Positions 9,226-17,553 of a DNA stretch of 64,000 nt are shown here, piece after piece. This stretch comes from Acidobacteriota bacterium (GTDB lineage Bacteria > Acidobacteriota > Blastocatellia > Pyrinomonadales > Pyrinomonadaceae), in assembly GCA_016700075.1 (NCBI GenBank), contig CP065000.1, positions 1,178,001 to 1,242,000 of the forward strand. Reading direction: 5' to 3'. The notes beneath the pieces were generated by a model, which saw only the letters and a program-made list of their open reading frames with translations, did no database searches and was not told the origin of the DNA. The position numbers and the translations under genes were made by a program. Numbering within the stretch: position 1 is the first letter of the stretch; each line of letters begins with the position of its first letter.

Positions 9226-9252
9226 CTGATACTATTTTATGGGAGGTTTACA
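9226..9252 (-). repeat. Right terminal inverted repeat of the IS
   Basis: Read on the minus strand it begins TGTAAACCTCCC and continues ATAAAATAGTATCAG, matching the repeat at 8047. It lies upstream of orfA and probably overlaps the transposase promoter. Confidence 0.88.
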
Positions 9253-9261
9253 GTCCTAATA

Positions 9262-9316
9262 ATCTAGGTATTGTGGGTATAAGTGTTATTGGTTACCTAG
9301 ATACCCAGGTTCCCAC
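9262..9316. repeat. Interleaved inverted repeats (possible pseudoknot)
   Basis: ATCTAGGTA (9262-9270) pairs perfectly with TACCTAGAT (9294-9302). Inside the first loop lies GTGGGTAT (9273-9280), which can pair with ATACCC (9301-9306) or CCCAC (9312-9316) after the second arm. Crossing pairs of this kind could form a pseudoknot in RNA or a nested binding site in DNA. It lies just after the primase-helicase stop and beside the IS insertion point. No T-run suggests a terminator. Confidence 0.45.
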
Positions 9317-9338
9317 GATTTGGTTTAGCACGGTCGGC

Positions 9339-11123
9339 TTATGCTTTCGTTCCCGCTCTACTGTACTGATAGGGCTCATTCCTTTTCCCGTTTCCACTTC
9401 GAACAAGAATCTGCTCTTCGACTAATTCCACAATTGCCCTGGAAATCTGGCCGCCGTTCCGTTGCGGGATAGCATTCTTAATATCCGCTTGGGTTAGCGT
9501 GTCAGAGCCAACGGCGTCCAACACTTCTGCCTTTACTGCCGACCGAATTGCAGCCTCTAGTTCGCCCTTTTCGATCAATAGGCCGGTTTCCTTATCTAGC
9601 TCGATCACGGTTTCAGGAAGATCCTCGCCGTAACGCTGGGCGCTTGAAATGGTTCGCCCGTGCTGACGCTTCTTTATGTGCAAGTGACAGTCTACTGATC
9701 CGAAGAGCGCAGTAGTTCCAAGGATCGCGTCGGAATCTTCTCGATTCCCTTTGCCGTCGTGATGAAGACAGCAAATATGGGCCCCGGTTTCTCGGGCAAG
9801 ATCGACGAACCGAGCCAATTGGTTCGTTAGTCGATAGTCGTTAAAATCAGAAGCCGGAATAACGCGCGACAGAGGGTCAATGAAGATAATCATCGGATGA
9901 TGTTCTTCTATCGCCTGACGGAGAGCCGCAATGGCCTCGTCGGTGGTCTGGGGAGTTGAGCCGGAATGGATAAGAACAGAACTGCCACTTCCGTGAAGCA
10001 TCTGAAAATGTCGCCTAACCTCACTGCGCTTTTCTTCAAGACACAGGTATAGGACTTTGCCCTTTGCGGTTTTTCTTCCGAGCATGGGCTCCCCTCTGCT
10101 TATCGCTACCGCAAGTGGTCTGATCAATGACGATTTACCGACCTTCGGCTTGCCCGTCAGAATGGAAAAACCACCCGTGATAAGGGTCTTGTCCCATACA
10201 TATGAGAGGGTTTCCTCGGGTTCCCTAAACAGATCTTCTAGTGTCGTGAACGTGAATCTGAATTCCCTACCGCTTTTAAGATCTTTTGTTGCGAATGGTG
10301 CCGCCCCGGCATCCAATCGATCAGCTGCTTCAACCAAAACGGCCAATGCTTCTGCAATGTCTTCCTTGCCAAGCCCGTCTGCCGATTTATTATCGATCCA
10401 GACTGAAACATCCTGGCCGAATTCAGGCGAGCCCGGAAAAAGGTCAATCATCTTCACAGATCTAGCGACCTCAAAGATTAACCTCGCCGCCTCCGTTGCT
10501 TGGTTTAGCCCGACCTTGTCGTTGTCGCGAAAAATCACTGAATGGCATCCCCGTATATAACGATTGAATTCTGGCTTCCAGTTCTTGAAAGAGGTGGCCA
10601 TAAATCCAAGTGAATGCAAATTGTCGGCATCTCGTTCACCCTCGGTGAACCATATTTCGGGTTCCGGGTTCCGCAAAGCTGATAACAGCTCAGGGAGCCT
10701 GTATGGGACTCGTTCCACCCCTTGCAGGTTATAGACGTAACCTCCATTTCCGTCAGGCCTTCGCTGCCTGAAGTCCTTTGGCTCGTACCTGATGTTTTCG
10801 AATAGCAACGTACCGTCGGCATTAAAATATGGGTAAATAGCTTTGATCTTTCGAACGAAGCTACTGGCGTCCGATGTCGCTGCCTTGCGTCCATTCTGAG
10901 AATTGCCGGACGCAGGAAAGAGATCCTTTATCTGAAGCTCTATCGCAGCAAGGATGGACGTATTCGAGCATCCAGCAAAGCACTTTAATAACAACCTTCC
11001 ATCAACGCCCTCTGAGATCGAAAGTGATGGCGTGCTATCCGCGTGAGCAGGACACCTCACCATGAACCCATTGGGGAGCTTCCTAATATTTTTGAAACGA
11101 GAAACCAAATCGTCGATTTTCAT
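9339..11123 (-). CDS. Primase-helicase of the mobile element (CHC2, Toprim, RecA-like)
   Basis: A 594-residue protein. A CHC2-type zinc finger lies at the N-terminus (C24, H27, C48, C52 in VRCPAHAD and KCFAGC). A Toprim-like segment with IWFTEGERDADNL and later FRDNDKVG is at about 150-210. A RepA/RecA-like AAA domain carries Walker A GKPKVGKSS near 320 and Walker B MIIFIDPLSRV near 400, with a LHHDGKG segment. A winged-helix-like tail ends the protein. This layout is that of replication proteins of satellites and integrative elements, which prime and unwind the element origin. The start ATG overlaps the stop of the upstream small gene by four bases, implying coupled translation. Confidence 0.85.
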   Translation of the reverse strand: MKIDDLVSRFKNIRKLPNGFMVRCPAHADSTPSLSISEGVDGRLLLKCFAGCSNTSILAAIELQIKDLFPASGNSQNGRKAATSDASSFVRKIKAIYPYFNADGTLLFENIRYEPKDFRQRRPDGNGGYVYNLQGVERVPYRLPELLSALRNPEPEIWFTEGERDADNLHSLGFMATSFKNWKPEFNRYIRGCHSVIFRDNDKVGLNQATEAARLIFEVARSVKMIDLFPGSPEFGQDVSVWIDNKSADGLGKEDIAEALAVLVEAADRLDAGAAPFATKDLKSGREFRFTFTTLEDLFREPEETLSYVWDKTLITGGFSILTGKPKVGKSSLIRPLAVAISRGEPMLGRKTAKGKVLYLCLEEKRSEVRRHFQMLHGSGSSVLIHSGSTPQTTDEAIAALRQAIEEHHPMIIFIDPLSRVIPASDFNDYRLTNQLARFVDLARETGAHICCLHHDGKGNREDSDAILGTTALFGSVDCHLHIKKRQHGRTISSAQRYGEDLPETVIELDKETGLLIEKGELEAAIRSAVKAEVLDAVGSDTLTQADIKNAIPQRNGGQISRAIVELVEEQILVRSGNGKRNEPYQYSRAGTKA

Positions 11124-11407
11124 CGCTTGGGCCTCCCGGTAAAATTCAATCGACGCTTAATCCTTGGATGTTCTCTGAAAATGTATTCACAACGCTGCTG
11201 ACACCGTTGGCAGAATCCATCTACGGCGAATTTCATATAGTCGGAGCCGCAATATCTGCATTGAAATTGGGTTCGATGCGCTGTAAGCTCGATAACTGAA
11301 GACGTTATTCTTGAATTCCCGTTCAAGTTTGTTTTCAAGCCGAAGTTGCCGCTTCGGCTTTTTTTATCTTTACGTACTCCCATGTTCCACCTCGTCTTTA
11401 TCTTCAC
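11120..11407 (-). CDS. Small zinc-ribbon protein of the element
   Basis: A basic 95-residue protein with two CxxC knuckles (CRYCGSD and CQRCQQRC) at about residues 50-73, consistent with a zinc ribbon. The family is not recognised. It overlaps the upstream AlpA-like gene by 38 bases if it starts at 11407; a second in-frame methionine (MGVRKDKK) at 11383 reduces that overlap. Its stop overlaps the primase-helicase ATG, so it is translated as part of the replication module. A nucleic-acid-binding or regulatory role is an inference from the zinc ribbon and position. Confidence 0.65.
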   Translation of the reverse strand: MKIKTRWNMGVRKDKKSRSGNFGLKTNLNGNSRITSSVIELTAHRTQFQCRYCGSDYMKFAVDGFCQRCQQRCEYIFREHPRIKRRLNFTGRPKR

Positions 11408-11588
11408 TGGCTTTCCACGTTCGAGGCCTGCAGAAATATGCTTCTAGGTCCTCGGGGCGATAGCAGACGAATGCCCCAAGCCGCACGAATGGCAATCCCT
11501 TCTTTCGCGCTCGAATCAGAGTTGCTTTGCTCATTGGCCATTGTTCAATTACGTCCTTTTCCCGTATGTACTCCTTTAGCTTTGCCAT
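11370..11588 (-). CDS. AlpA/excisionase-like DNA-binding protein
   Basis: A 72-residue protein with a winged helix-turn-helix of the MerR/AlpA/excisionase type: IREKDVIEQWPMSKATLIRARKKG, then LPFVRLGAFVCYRPEDLEAYF. Such proteins activate satellite genes or direct excision together with the integrase. A good ribosome binding site (AAGGAAG) precedes the ATG. It heads the operon that continues through the zinc-ribbon protein to the primase-helicase, and it lies after the terminator at 11636-11666, so it needs its own promoter in 11590-11635. Confidence 0.75.
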   Translation of the reverse strand: MAKLKEYIREKDVIEQWPMSKATLIRARKKGLPFVRLGAFVCYRPEDLEAYFCRPRTWKASEDKDEVEHGST

Positions 11589-11635
11589 AATTAGTCACTT
11601 CCTTTTGATCAGAGTTGGCGTTCGGTGCAAAACGC

Positions 11636-11666
11636 AAAAACGCCGTGCCAACTTGGGCACAGCGTT
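11636..11666 (-). terminator. Rho-independent terminator
   Basis: Read on the minus strand: an AACGC/GCGTT outer stem and GTGCC/GGCAC inner stem with one mismatch, a six-base loop, then a T-run. It separates the int plus unknown gene unit from the AlpA-primase unit. Confidence 0.65.
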
Positions 11667-11712
11667 AATAGAAACAAATTCGAACTGGGTGGACCGGTAG
11701 CGCTACCTGTTA

Positions 11713-12390
11713 TTAGTCTTTGATTTTAAGCCTTCGCCTCCAATATTCGACCTTTTCGCGATCTTTCGCCAACGAGGCGGGGTTTCCATATTGAATATCG
11801 CCCCATTTGTTCCGCAGTTTATCCTTATTCCATCCGACAAGTAATTCGAGAAACTCGGCTTTCGCTAAGAGGGCCGCATCTTTCGTGCTTGGAAATAGTT
11901 CGTCCAACAGAAGCATGGCTAACTGCGCCGTTAGGCCTCGCTCCTTTGGATCGTAACGGTCTTTATCATCTCTTTCGTCTACGCCGGTAATACGAAGTCG
12001 GCCTTCGTACATTTCGATCTCAGCATCGAGCTTATTGCCGAATCCAATTAATGCGTTGAGCTCATCGTTTAGGTTACTGTCGCTTGCTTCTAGAAGTAGT
12101 TTGAGATTAATGGTACCCAGTCTACTTACGAGTTGCCTCAGCCCTTCGCCATCTCGTTTATATTCGGCTCGAACCTTATAAAGAAGATCTAGTTGACGAT
12201 CCAGGCCCGACAACGATTCAAGATGTTCAATTAACACATTTATGTCGTACTTCTTACGGTATTCCCACGATGGAAGTTCCGATTTGCCGCTTTCGCTGAT
12301 TTTGGAAAGATAGGCATCGTAATCAGAAATTTCCAACTCGTCATTTGGTTCTTCTAACTGATCAGTGGTCTTTTTTGTCGATTTTTTCAT
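11713..12390 (-). CDS. Unknown protein downstream of the integrase
   Basis: A 225-residue soluble, charged and mostly helical protein. It has a Lys/Glu-rich N-terminus and no signal or membrane segment. Recognisable features are only compositional, including heptad-like leucines around 60-130 and a KWGDIQYGNPASLAKDREKVEYWRRRL end. I do not recognise a family. It starts 37 bases after the integrase stop and is followed by a terminator, so it is probably co-transcribed with int. Element-encoded regulator or accessory protein is only a guess. Confidence 0.7.
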   Translation of the reverse strand: MKKSTKKTTDQLEEPNDELEISDYDAYLSKISESGKSELPSWEYRKKYDINVLIEHLESLSGLDRQLDLLYKVRAEYKRDGEGLRQLVSRLGTINLKLLLEASDSNLNDELNALIGFGNKLDAEIEMYEGRLRITGVDERDDKDRYDPKERGLTAQLAMLLLDELFPSTKDAALLAKAEFLELLVGWNKDKLRNKWGDIQYGNPASLAKDREKVEYWRRRLKIKD

Positions 12391-12426
12391 AGTGCCTTTG
12401 CCATCAACAGAATCGGGACGTGAAAT

Positions 12427-13653
12427 CTAATTCACAAACCCATTAGCAGTTGTAGATTCGTCGTCGACACTGTCAAGTATCAAACGAACCCCTTCGACGA
12501 TCTCCAGATCATCAATCGAAACATAATGCTTCTGCGTGGTCGCCAAAGTGCTATGACCGGCAAGCTTTCCAGCTACAGCCAGCGGCACGCCTTTAACGCT
12601 CAAACGCGTTATAAAAGTTCGACGCAGGTCGTGGAATGTAAGGCCTTCAATCCCTGCGATACGCAATGCTGTAGCCCAAGAGCGCTTGAAATCCGCAAAT
12701 GGAAAAACCTTGCCGCTCGCGGCGAATGTTGGCAATCGACGTAGTTCGTCGCGTAGCCGCCTTCTAAGCGGGACGTTCCGGCCTTTTTGAGTCTTCGTGT
12801 GCTGACTTCTTACATGAATGAATCCGCGATCGAAATCAATATCTTGCCACTCCAGTTTCAAAGCCTCGTTTCGCCGTAAACCTGCATCCAGACCAAGCAA
12901 AACTAACGCCCTTAGATAGGTATTTTCGGTTCTGATCACTGAGGTGATCTCCTTACCGCTGCGAGTATAGGTAACGACCCTATCGCCTCCGCATGACGCG
13001 AGCAAAATTTCCTCTTCACTTTCTGTCAGGGTTCGGGTCCTTGCCTTTTCTGCATCCGGATCTATCGCTTTAGAACCTAGAGTTATATCTCTACTTATCC
13101 AGCCCTCAGCATAAGCGAACTTGATCATATGTTTGAAAGTTGCAAGACTTCGATTAACCGTAGATAGCGAAACCGGTTTTCGCCTATTAGTTGGCAGTTG
13201 GCCAAGCTTGCCGCGGCGATCACCCTGTTTCAGTCTCCAGGATTTAAAGCCATCAAGATCACTGCGCGTGAGCGTGGAAATCCTTCTCTTACCGAAATAT
13301 TCGACAAGCGTGTCTATAAGATTATGAGTCTGACGGCAGGATTTAATGCCGGCAATCTTGCGGCCATTGATGATCTCAGCAGGTCGGTAGAAAGTCCGCT
13401 TCGCGTACTCTGCAAGATCACGGAACGTCATTTTGTCGCCAACGGCGTTCCGTCCATTTGTTTTTCTTATCGCTGCCTCAAGCTTCGAACGCGCATCAGT
13501 TGCATCAACACGAGTAGAAAATTGATACGTCTTCTGCCTGGCTCTTCCGCTCTCGTCAGTAAACGTGAAACGCAGGGTCCACGGCTTGCGATAGGACTTC
13601 CCGTCTCCAGATCCTTTTCGTCCGCGCCGGAAAATGGAATGTTTGATCTCCAT
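12427..13653 (-). CDS. int: Tyrosine recombinase (site-specific integrase)
   Basis: A phage-type tyrosine recombinase with an N-terminal arm-binding region, a core-binding SAM-like domain and a C-terminal catalytic domain. Catalytic residues are visible: R in LDAGLRRNEALKLEW, H and R in FHDLRRTF, H in LAGHSTLATTQKHY with the nucleophile Y in the same motif. It catalyses integration and excision at the tRNA-Thr site 180 bases upstream. The reading frame can be extended to a TTG at 13668; I prefer the ATG at 13653 because neither has a strong ribosome binding site and ATG is commoner. The gene reads away from the att site. Repeats at 13671-13705 lie in its promoter area. Confidence 0.92.
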   Translation of the reverse strand: MEIKHSIFRRGRKGSGDGKSYRKPWTLRFTFTDESGRARQKTYQFSTRVDATDARSKLEAAIRKTNGRNAVGDKMTFRDLAEYAKRTFYRPAEIINGRKIAGIKSCRQTHNLIDTLVEYFGKRRISTLTRSDLDGFKSWRLKQGDRRGKLGQLPTNRRKPVSLSTVNRSLATFKHMIKFAYAEGWISRDITLGSKAIDPDAEKARTRTLTESEEEILLASCGGDRVVTYTRSGKEITSVIRTENTYLRALVLLGLDAGLRRNEALKLEWQDIDFDRGFIHVRSQHTKTQKGRNVPLRRRLRDELRRLPTFAASGKVFPFADFKRSWATALRIAGIEGLTFHDLRRTFITRLSVKGVPLAVAGKLAGHSTLATTQKHYVSIDDLEIVEGVRLILDSVDDESTTANGFVN

Positions 13654-13670
13654 ATTTTGGCCAATCAAAA

Positions 13671-13705
13671 TTAGGACTCATTTTAGGACTTGAATTAAGT
13701 CCTAA
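13671..13705. repeat. TTAGGACT repeats upstream of int
   Basis: TTAGGACT occurs as direct copies at 13671-13678 and 13683-13690 (12 bases apart) and inverted at 13698-13705. The last two form a perfect 9-bp inverted repeat, TTAGGACTT / AAGTCCTAA, around a five-base centre. The position between int and the att site suits an integrase or excisionase arm site or an operator controlling int. Confidence 0.6.
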
Positions 13706-13831
13706 TCGTGAACAAGTGTGACACGCCGTGAAGAATGTTGCAAACCGTGAATTACGGATTCGCCAGTAAATATGGGCATTCCGTACGAATTGGTCAATGT
13801 TTTACAGGGCTACGATTACATAGCGGTGCTC

Positions 13832-13877
<46 letters not shown>

Positions 13878-14019
13878 CATTCCGTTTTCCTTTGCTTCCC
13901 ACGAAATAATCAACATTCTGGACAAGAGGCAGGCATTGCGAATCTGTCAAAGACCGCAGCTAAGGCGAGAAGCCATTCGGCGGGCTTGGCGGTATTTGGG
14001 AGAAACTCGTCGAAAAGTG

Positions 14020-14048
14020 TTTACAATCAGAGTCGATTTTCCTACGAT
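14020..14048 (+). promoter_or_regulatory. Sigma-70-type promoter for the PA-IL-like gene
   Basis: TTTACA (14020-14025), a 17-base spacer and TACGAT (14043-14048). The predicted start near 14055 leaves a leader of about 85 bases before the ATG at 14139. The -10 is identical to that of the nuo promoter. Confidence 0.5.
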
Positions 14049-14138
14049 TAAAGGCAGTGCTTTCCGTATTGCTGGTGGGCGCGAGTTCTATCAGCAACTC
14101 TTCACTCGAAATATTCATCACTAGCGATCGGAGGAAAT

Positions 14139-14891
14139 ATGTTTTCACGAACCGGTTTTTTTAGGACAGGGCTTTGTCTATTGCTCACGGCGGTACTTGC
14201 CGTTGGGGCCTTTGCGGACACGATCCGCCTAAAGAACGGCAGCATGATCAAGGGCAAGATCACAAAGTTCTCAGGCGGCAAGTTCACAGTCGAGGTGGGC
14301 GAGGGCCCTCGGCGGCGCGAGATGACTTTTGCCGCGAGCGAGATAGAATCGGTCGTCTTCGAGGAAAAGCCGTCGGCACCGCAGCTTTCGTCGTCTAGCA
14401 GAAATAATAACGCCGCAAAGCCGCCGGCGGCCGCCACGCCAACAACGCAGCAACCGACGAAAGTTGTTCTGACAGGAGCGAATGACCGCCCGCCGACTCC
14501 CCCGAGAACAACGACCGCAGCAAAGCCGATAGAATGGCAGATACGCGTGACAGCAGACAGCACTGCGAACGGCTGGACGAATACAGGCTGGGTCGTCAGA
14601 AAGGGACAGAGGATCCGAATAACGGGCGACGGCCGCGTTTCCCTGGGACGCGGAAACATGGCGACCCCGGCTGGGCTGCCTAATGTCCGTGACGATCAAA
14701 AGCTGTTGCCTAACGCCCCGACCGGCGCTCTGATCGCGGTGATCGGCGACGACAACAATGACTTTATCTTCATCGGATCAAGCCGCGAATTCACAGCTAC
14801 GCGCGATGGAGCTCTTTTCCTGGGCATCAACGAGGGAAACTTGGACGATAACTCGGGTGTCTTTAACGTGAAGGTCGAGATCTTTCCGTAA
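14139..14891 (+). CDS. Exported protein with PA-IL-like C-terminal domain
   Basis: A 250-residue protein. Residues 1-26 are a signal peptide ending in AFA. Residues 27-75 form a small SH3-like unit (DTIRLKNGSMIKGKITKF) seen in many exported proteins of this kind. A Pro/Ala/Thr-rich linker covers about 80-130. The C-terminal ~110 residues resemble the LecA/PA-IL galactose-lectin fold: WQIRVTADSTANGW, DGRVSLG, then LIAVIGDDNNDFIFIGSS and LFLGINEGNLDDNSG with conserved Asp/Asn that in PA-IL bind calcium. Sugar binding is therefore possible but not shown. GGAGG precedes the ATG. It is the first chromosomal gene right of the island. Confidence 0.8.
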   Translation: MFSRTGFFRTGLCLLLTAVLAVGAFADTIRLKNGSMIKGKITKFSGGKFTVEVGEGPRRREMTFAASEIESVVFEEKPSAPQLSSSSRNNNAAKPPAAATPTTQQPTKVVLTGANDRPPTPPRTTTAAKPIEWQIRVTADSTANGWTNTGWVVRKGQRIRITGDGRVSLGRGNMATPAGLPNVRDDQKLLPNAPTGALIAVIGDDNNDFIFIGSSREFTATRDGALFLGINEGNLDDNSGVFNVKVEIFP

Positions 14892-14909
14892 GATTCAGCA
14901 AAATATAAA

Positions 14910-16472
14910 CTACGTGCCGGCGCCGGGCTGAAGCTCACGCCGGCTTATCTTTTGCCGACGGCGTGCCGCACGCCAGGTTCGCAGTCCTTCAAGCGTCAGG
15001 CTGATTATCGGCCTGCGGTTTTGAAACAGCAGCTTCATCCACGCCGTGGTGCCCATCTGGGGAAAGTAAATGCCGCGGAAGAACAGCCGTGCTGCCAGAT
15101 GGCTGATGCGTGTTTGGATCGGAGCTTCGCGAATTGATTCGATCGCCTGCTGATTGCGTTCGGGGCTATACGAACGCGACCACGCCTCGCGGGTCTCGTC
15201 ACCTGCCTGTTCAATGCTGATCTTCAGCGGATCATGGGCCATTACGAACGGAGCGAAATCAAGCCAGTGTTTCGGCCGCTGCAGCCTACCCGCCTTTTGC
15301 AGGCGGTCGTAAAGCGGTGTGGCAGGGAACGGCGTCAATTGTCCGAAAACCGGCAGCCCCGGCGGCCAACTTTCGATGGCTTCAACCGTTCGCGATGCAA
15401 CGCCCGGCGTGTCATTGTCCATGCCAAAAATGAATGACGTAATAGCGTAAATATCACGCTTTCGCAGGCCTTCGAGAACTGTTCCGTAATTTTCCGGCCG
15501 CGAGAAATTCTTGTTAACATCAGCCATATTCGCGGGATCGATCGATTCCATTCCGATAAAGATCCAGCGTCCGCCCGAGAGTGCGATCAGATCGACGAGT
15601 TCGTCGTCCGCCAGCAGATTCGAACTGATCTGTGCCACCCACGGCAACTGTGCATCCGCAACAATAATGTCACGGAGCAAGCCCTTGAGCCGCTTCTTAT
15701 TGATCGCCAGATTGTCGTCGATAAAGAAGACCGCGATCTGGCCTTTCTCGCGTTTTGCCCGCTCCTTTAGCCGAAGCAGTTCTTCGACGACGCTTTCATT
15801 ACTTCGGAATCTGATCGAATCGCCGAAAAAGCCCGTCACGGTGCAGAACTCGCAGCCGTACGGGCAGCCGCGGCCGGTCTCGATCGGCACAACGAAGAAC
15901 TTGCCCCAGCCTTCACCCATTCGCGAAAGCACGGGGCGCAGGAATTTCGGCACGAGCGAAAATTGTTCCAGATCCAGAGTTTCCCAGGGAATATGCGGGT
16001 ACGGCTGAAGAGACGGCTTGAAATCGTTTCCCTTTTCGTCGGTCTTAGGCTGGTATATTTCCTTCAACTGCCCGTTAGCAGCGTCGTTGACGATATCTGC
16101 CCAATATTCGTCGGCTTCGCCCAATGCGACAGCGTCCGCATGACGCGGCCCTCCGTCGCGGCCGAGTGCTTCGTCCGGACATTCTGTTACGTGCGGGCCG
16201 CCCATGACGACCTTAAATCCTGCCTCGCGAAGCGAATCAGCAACTCGATATGCTCGGGCGATCATTCGGGTCATCGAACCGATCCCGACCAAGCCGATAT
16301 CGTTATCGCGGCAAAACTGGACCAGTTCCGCCCGCGTCATGGCCTTTGCGTTGCCGTCGATCAAAATGACCTCGTGTTCAGGCGGTGTCAGCGACTGCAG
16401 CAGGAACATCCAAAGGTGCGGCATGAAGTTCCGCGTAATGCCGTTGTCGGGATTGTAAAGAAGTATTTTCAT
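14910..16472 (-). CDS. B12-binding-domain radical SAM protein
   Basis: A 520-residue protein from the ATG at 16472; an in-frame TTG at 16535 gives an unlikely 21-residue extension. The N-terminal ~140 residues are a Rossmann-like cobalamin-binding domain (MKILLYNPDN, LVGIGSMTRM, KVVMGGPHVT) without the DxHxxG lower-ligand motif. The radical SAM core has the iron-sulfur motif GRGCPYGCEFCTV and the later WIFIGMES segment. The C-terminal region resembles that of the B12-radical SAM oxidoreductases that act on lipids or tetrapyrroles. The actual substrate cannot be named from sequence. It is convergent with the PA-IL-like gene, 18 bases apart. Confidence 0.85.
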   Translation of the reverse strand: MKILLYNPDNGITRNFMPHLWMFLLQSLTPPEHEVILIDGNAKAMTRAELVQFCRDNDIGLVGIGSMTRMIARAYRVADSLREAGFKVVMGGPHVTECPDEALGRDGGPRHADAVALGEADEYWADIVNDAANGQLKEIYQPKTDEKGNDFKPSLQPYPHIPWETLDLEQFSLVPKFLRPVLSRMGEGWGKFFVVPIETGRGCPYGCEFCTVTGFFGDSIRFRSNESVVEELLRLKERAKREKGQIAVFFIDDNLAINKKRLKGLLRDIIVADAQLPWVAQISSNLLADDELVDLIALSGGRWIFIGMESIDPANMADVNKNFSRPENYGTVLEGLRKRDIYAITSFIFGMDNDTPGVASRTVEAIESWPPGLPVFGQLTPFPATPLYDRLQKAGRLQRPKHWLDFAPFVMAHDPLKISIEQAGDETREAWSRSYSPERNQQAIESIREAPIQTRISHLAARLFFRGIYFPQMGTTAWMKLLFQNRRPIISLTLEGLRTWRAARRRQKISRRELQPGAGT

Positions 16473-16589
16473 CTGCGAGTTACGATAGGCAACAACGCTA
16501 GTAACGTCGCCAATTAGCGACCGTACTTTGAGCAAAGATCGAGCGGAGGGCTTCGATTGGCAAATTATCGCACCTTTTGCCGCTTAACG

Positions 16590-17396
16590 CTATTTCAACA
16601 TAATGGTTTTTATTGCCCGTCTGAAGAGACTCTCCGGCAATATCGTCCGAAGCACGAATATGCCCTTGGTATTGACGCCGTACCGGAGCCTATTTGAGCC
16701 GTCAGTAACGGAGGCATATATGGCCTCAGCGACCGTCTCGCCGTCGGGAGCCTCCTTGCCCGCTTTCTCCATATTTGAAAAATAGCGTTCCCACGCCGCG
16801 TCGTAAGCAGTGAGGCCTTCCTTTTTAGCCACATCTTGAGAACGGTCATAGAAATCGGTCTTGATCGGGCCGGGTTCGATTATCTTGACTTTGACGTTGA
16901 AAGGTTCAAGCTCGTAAGAAAGCGATTCAGAAAACCCTTCGACCGCCCATTTTGTTGCGTTATAAAGGGTCGAGAACGGGAACGTCATTCTTCCGCCGAC
17001 CGAAGCGATGTTGACGATGTGCCCTCTCTTATGTTCTCGGAAATACGGTATTATCTCGCGGCAGACATTCATCAGGCCGAATACATTTGTCTGAAACTGA
17101 CGCTCGATCTGCTCATCCGTTGCGGCCTCAAAAGGCCCGAGTAGTCCATAGCCGGCGTTGTTTACGACGACATCGATGCGCCCGAATTTCTCAATCGTGT
17201 CAGCGATCGCCTGTTTGATCGAAACGTGATCCGTCACGTCCAGACGAAAACACTCTATGTCAGCGACCTTTCTCAAGTCGCTGTTTTCCGGCGAACGCAT
17301 CGTCGCAGCCACCTTCCAATTCTTTGATTGAAAGAGCCTGGCAGTATGCAGCCCGATGCCGCTCGAGGCACCCGTGATCACGACAACTTTTTCCAT
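16590..17396 (-). CDS. Short-chain dehydrogenase/reductase
   Basis: A 268-residue classical SDR. The nucleotide-binding TGASSGIG is at residues 8-15, the NNAGYG motif near 90, the active-site Ser in NIASVGGRM, and the YNATK catalytic Tyr/Lys pair near 156-160. The PGPIKTDFYD segment follows. The length is normal for the family, and the cofactor is NAD(P)H. The substrate is unknown; the closest style is the oxidoreductase group with DUF-like tails found in many soil bacteria. It is monocistronic, divergent from the Lon-domain gene. Confidence 0.88.
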   Translation of the reverse strand: MEKVVVITGASSGIGLHTARLFQSKNWKVAATMRSPENSDLRKVADIECFRLDVTDHVSIKQAIADTIEKFGRIDVVVNNAGYGLLGPFEAATDEQIERQFQTNVFGLMNVCREIIPYFREHKRGHIVNIASVGGRMTFPFSTLYNATKWAVEGFSESLSYELEPFNVKVKIIEPGPIKTDFYDRSQDVAKKEGLTAYDAAWERYFSNMEKAGKEAPDGETVAEAIYASVTDGSNRLRYGVNTKGIFVLRTILPESLFRRAIKTIMLK

Positions 17397-17477
17397 AGGA
17401 ATAAAGTTACCCCACGTTTGCCTTCATACAATACACGTATGAGGACAAAGAAGACTGCGGTTTCTGACGCATTGCCT

Positions 17478-17483
17478 TATAAT
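17478..17483 (+). promoter_or_regulatory. -10 element upstream of the Lon-domain gene
   Basis: A perfect TATAAT lies 70 bases before the ATG at 17554. No good -35 hexamer is seen at 16-18 bases upstream, so this is a weak call. Confidence 0.3.
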
Positions 17484-17553
17484 TGTCTTGTTCCAAATTG
17501 GCTGTTTCTCGGCGGCGGACGTCCTTGAACGCCGAGCCGAACGTGAGGTCACT

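Larger units (their letters stand above)
8047..9252 (-). mobile_element. Intact IS3-family insertion sequence (IS407-group type)
   Basis: A 1206-bp element bounded by imperfect inverted repeats that begin with TGTAAACCTCCC on both ends, so the tips are the TG...CA usual for IS3 elements. It is flanked by a 4-base target duplication, GTCC at 8043-8046 and 9253-9256. A 4-base duplication and the sequence of both ORFs fit the IS407 group. It carries orfA and orfB on the minus strand joined by a -1 slippery site. Both ORFs are unbroken, so the element may still be active. It sits between the protease cargo and the replication module. Confidence 0.92.

Noticed and set aside
10057..10560. A 167-codon plus-strand ORF inside the primase-helicase gene
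   Set aside because: It is antisense to the Walker A region of a well-supported gene and has no family features.
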